A stretch of DNA of 64,000 nt from Laetiporus sulphureus 93-53 (lineage: Eukaryota > Basidiomycota > Agaricomycetes > Polyporales > Laetiporaceae): NCBI RefSeq assembly GCF_001632365.1, contig NW_024468524.1, positions 83,222 to 147,221 of the forward strand, given 5' to 3'. Position numbers and translations under genes: made by a program. The number at the start of each line of letters is the position of its first letter. Within the stretch, counting starts at the first letter, position 1. Below the pieces are notes generated by a model that saw only the letters and a list, made by a program, of their open reading frames with translations, made no database searches and was not told the origin of the DNA. Shown piece after piece: positions 61,244 through 64,000 of this stretch.

Positions 61244-63791
61244 GTTACGGTGGAGTCTTGGAGCGTCCGGATACGATCTCAGAATGAAGGTTTCGGCCTC
61301 TGGAACTCTCCCGGGTGGCTGAGAATAATAATAAAAACTGCAAATGGTTCTTCGGCGGAGTGGTAATTTGCGGAGACGGCGTTGGCTGCCAGACAACCGG
61401 GTTCTAAAGGCGGGGAATCAACGCACCGCTTTCTGTGTGGGTGAACCAGGCAACACGCGGAGCCAAGCTATTGGCTCGCGTGGGGGTGATTGTGCTCGAG
61501 TCACAATTGTGCGACAAATCCGCGGCAATGCAGGATGACTTCATGCGCCGTCCGGCGGGGTTCTGGGGGTGCCTCCGCGTACTCCGCGGCTGTTGTAGGG
61601 TGTCCGAATGCCTGGACGGCGGACCCGGTGGGTGGTGGTTCCGCTCTGTGATTATTGCGCCCGCGAACCTTTCTGATCCTCTCGCCTTGCGTCACTGTCC
61701 CGTACCCGCATCTTCAAACGCTAGCGCATTCTTTCGGCCGGCGACGAGCGCAGAGTTGCCTTGCAAGTCTCCTCTGCTTCACGAGCGGGCTTTGGACCGT
61801 GTACTGGGCTGGTACTGCAGTCGTCCTGATGGGGAAGGGCACCGCAGAGAGCGTATGAGCTGGAAGGCCTGCAGATGCAGAGGCTCGGATAGTGCACATG
61901 CTGATCCGCTCAGTCCTCCACAGCTCGGACGTCGTTCCTCGCCGAGGGGGCGTGCGAAGGTGCGTTGTGATCGATCTCGGTTGCCTTACACGGTTCCTCC
62001 TCCAGCCAGTGCTTTTCCATCAGACGTCGCAGTGTATCCGCGGTCATAAACGCGTGCAGGCGTACGCTATATGAATGGTGCTGGGGACGGAGAAGCGGGA
62101 TCAGCACGCATCCCCCCTGCCTCTCCCTCGGCAGTAGCTGCAGTAATGGACTCGCAGCACAGGTCCCACACGGTCCACGACATGTGGTGCATTCGAGGGA
62201 AGTCTAGCTGTGTTCGCCAGTGGATACGGGACGCGCATAGTTATACTCCCCAAGCAAGCAACATCCGTCGCCCGACGCGCGGCCCAAGGGCCCGGCGCAG
62301 CGCGTCGTTAACTATCACGGGGCGGACGGGCCTCTGGCCCCAGGGCCTGAGAGCTGAAGCAGAAAGAAGTGCCGCTCTGTGCGCACGAACGCACATGTTT
62401 GAAGGTGGTGCAGAATCCAGTGCGGCCCAGCTCGCTTCGAGTCCTTCCAGCTCGGCGCCGGCACGAAGGAGGATACGCCTTCTTTCGCGGCAGACGTTCT
62501 CAACGTATCAGACGACATGGGCGACGACGCACCTGCGCTCAACTTGATGCCCATATGATGACTACACTCTCATCGACGCAGCGGACGGGGATCCAGAAAA
62601 TAGCGGGTGATTGCGGTTCAAGTAAATCAGAATTAATTGGGAGTCCATCAGCATAGTCTCTGAACGTTGGCAATGATGACGGCAAGAGCAATGTCGATGA
62701 GAAGACTCGTGCATATATGCGCGGGATTTCCAACTTGTGCTCTTTTCTTCTGCGACCGGTCTGGATCCAGCGCTTACAGGCATCCCCGAGTTCCGCTACA
62801 CGTTCTCCTCCTTCTCCCATCATCTCACTTTCTGTCGAGCTCGTCGCCAACAGCGACGTCGCAGCCTGCGCCAGGACGTTCGCCGCTATAACCCCTCTCG
62901 ATGCGCGCCGAACGAGCCGCGTCCACTGGTTCTATTCGCACTCTCACACGGTCCCGAAGACGCACGCCTCGGCCCATCGCACCGTTTCGTTCATGGGCAG
63001 CAGACAGCATACTCTGCGACGGAGTATCGCACCCCCGTGCGTTTGTGGTATCTAGGTTCATCATCGACTTTGGAAGCTGCTCTTGTCCTCCAATCGGACG
63101 ACTATTGCCTGGGGTTTCTCCAATTTACCCTCGGGTGCAGGCGCAGGCTCCGCGAATCTGGCAAGATGTTGGAAACAGGGGGAGGTTCGCGCGTAGCATG
63201 CTGGGCTGGGAGACACGGAAGCAGGCGGCGGCGGGCGGACCATGGATCTGAACCAACTGGTGATCATCTCTTCTGACGAGCTCGCTCCCGTCGCGCGGTG
63301 ATCACCCCTCCTGCGTTTGAACCTTGGGCGAAAGATTCCTCTGAGTCACCTCACTCGTTCAGCAGCTGGTTGCGTCTCGGCTCTTTTTCTTTGTTCTCAT
63401 GTGTCCGATTTGGCGGTGTTTTCTCTCAGACCTTAGCTCAACATCGTCGGCCTTACACCTCTCCTCGCCTGCTCGCCATACATCCGAGGATATTCCCTTG
63501 TCATCTCCTTCTGGTGATATTTTCAACATTAGGCAACGGACTAGTCTCTATAGGCCGACAGGTATATTGATAACCATGATTGTAAACGATCACTACGTTG
63601 TCCTGTCCCCTTCCTCATCGCTCTATCGCGCGACTCCTCATGGCATCCTTATTCCGTTATTGATATTGTACGGTAAAGGACGATTTTGCCTCACGAGTGG
63701 CCAGAACTGTGCGAGTTCCAGCAGGCATATTACCAAACGGTCGAAACAACTGCTACTCGCTGGCTTCTTTCTACGTTGTCATACAATATAG

Positions 63792-63994
63792 GACGGCTTT
63801 CCGGACTGTCATCTCCAATCGGCTGGTGGAGCGTCCTTGGAGTGTGCATATTGTATCCGATCAAGATGCTTTCCAAGAGTTCATCTATGTGTCATGGCGG
63901 CGCATCGATGGAGTCTTTGACGTTTCGAGAGAGGGTCTCCCTAAACGACTGTGTTTGTCAAGACACTCACCCCAAAAGGTCTCCAGCAGCTTCG
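63792..63994 (+). other. possible exon of a gene running off the right edge
   Basis: An open stretch bounded by an acceptor-like caatatag on the left and a consensus donor (cttcg|gtgagt) at the window end. Two frames are open across it and I recognise neither. Only the splice-like borders suggest coding sequence. Confidence 0.2.
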
Positions 63995-64000
63995 GTGAGT

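Larger units (their letters stand above)
58542..64000. other. 5.4-kb gene-poor right end
   Basis: No gene could be supported. Many GC-rich open frames overlap on both strands, which is expected by chance at this composition. Structures I do see are a short LINE tail with target-site duplication, a pair of diverged direct repeats (60724-61243), a 17-bp tandem pair near 60170-60204 and a possible exon at the edge. Confidence 0.45.

Overview
The window looks like nuclear DNA of a filamentous basidiomycete, most likely an agaricomycete of the Polyporales type. Genes are cut by many 45-70 nt GT-AG introns. The accessory content (microsomal P450s, DUF6534 membrane proteins, an F-box-like protein, GPI-anchored pepsin-like proteases, Tad1-like LINE debris) is typical of that group. 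All names are from reading the protein sequences. No database search was run. Exon joins were worked out by hand from splice signals and reading phase.

Left part, 1-13 kb: an internally deleted LINE remnant ends in poly(A) at about 1147. It is followed by two intact tandem P450 genes (2247-4568 and 6083-8281, 11 matching exons each) and a decayed third copy (11880-12831). A DUF6534 membrane-protein gene lies on the minus strand inside this cluster (9691-11400). The first P450 carries an in-frame 126-bp duplication of its membrane-anchor region. The P450 upstream sequence is duplicated too, with one block inverted.

Middle, 13-42 kb: housekeeping genes are separated by gene-poor stretches. They are ERV1 (minus), an F-box-like gene (plus), the kinetochore gene NNF1 (minus), a tiny Cys/His-rich two-exon gene (21952-22171), NUP85 (plus, 10 exons), histone H4 (minus, 4 exons), the tRNA methyltransferase NCL1/TRM4 (minus) and a divergent uncharacterised gene (34279-35851). 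Two tandem GPI-type aspartic proteases follow (36736-38848 and 40222-42010).

42-53 kb: three direct tandem copies of a 3.3-3.7 kb unit each carry a DUF6534-type gene. The spacer between the second and third copies also holds a truncated copy of the first exon of the rhomboid gene that follows the array. This is good evidence for how the array grew.

Right part, 52.7-64 kb: a mitochondrial rhomboid protease, mitochondrial ribosomal protein uL23m (minus) and a DCR2-like metallophosphoesterase. Then come about 5.4 kb without a convincing gene. This stretch contains an 81-bp LINE tail flanked by a perfect 12-bp target-site duplication and a pair of diverged direct repeats. The conserved genes serve redox folding in mitochondria, nuclear transport, chromatin, tRNA modification and mitochondrial proteolysis and translation. 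The P450 cluster and the DUF6534 array are fast-evolving accessory islands between them.
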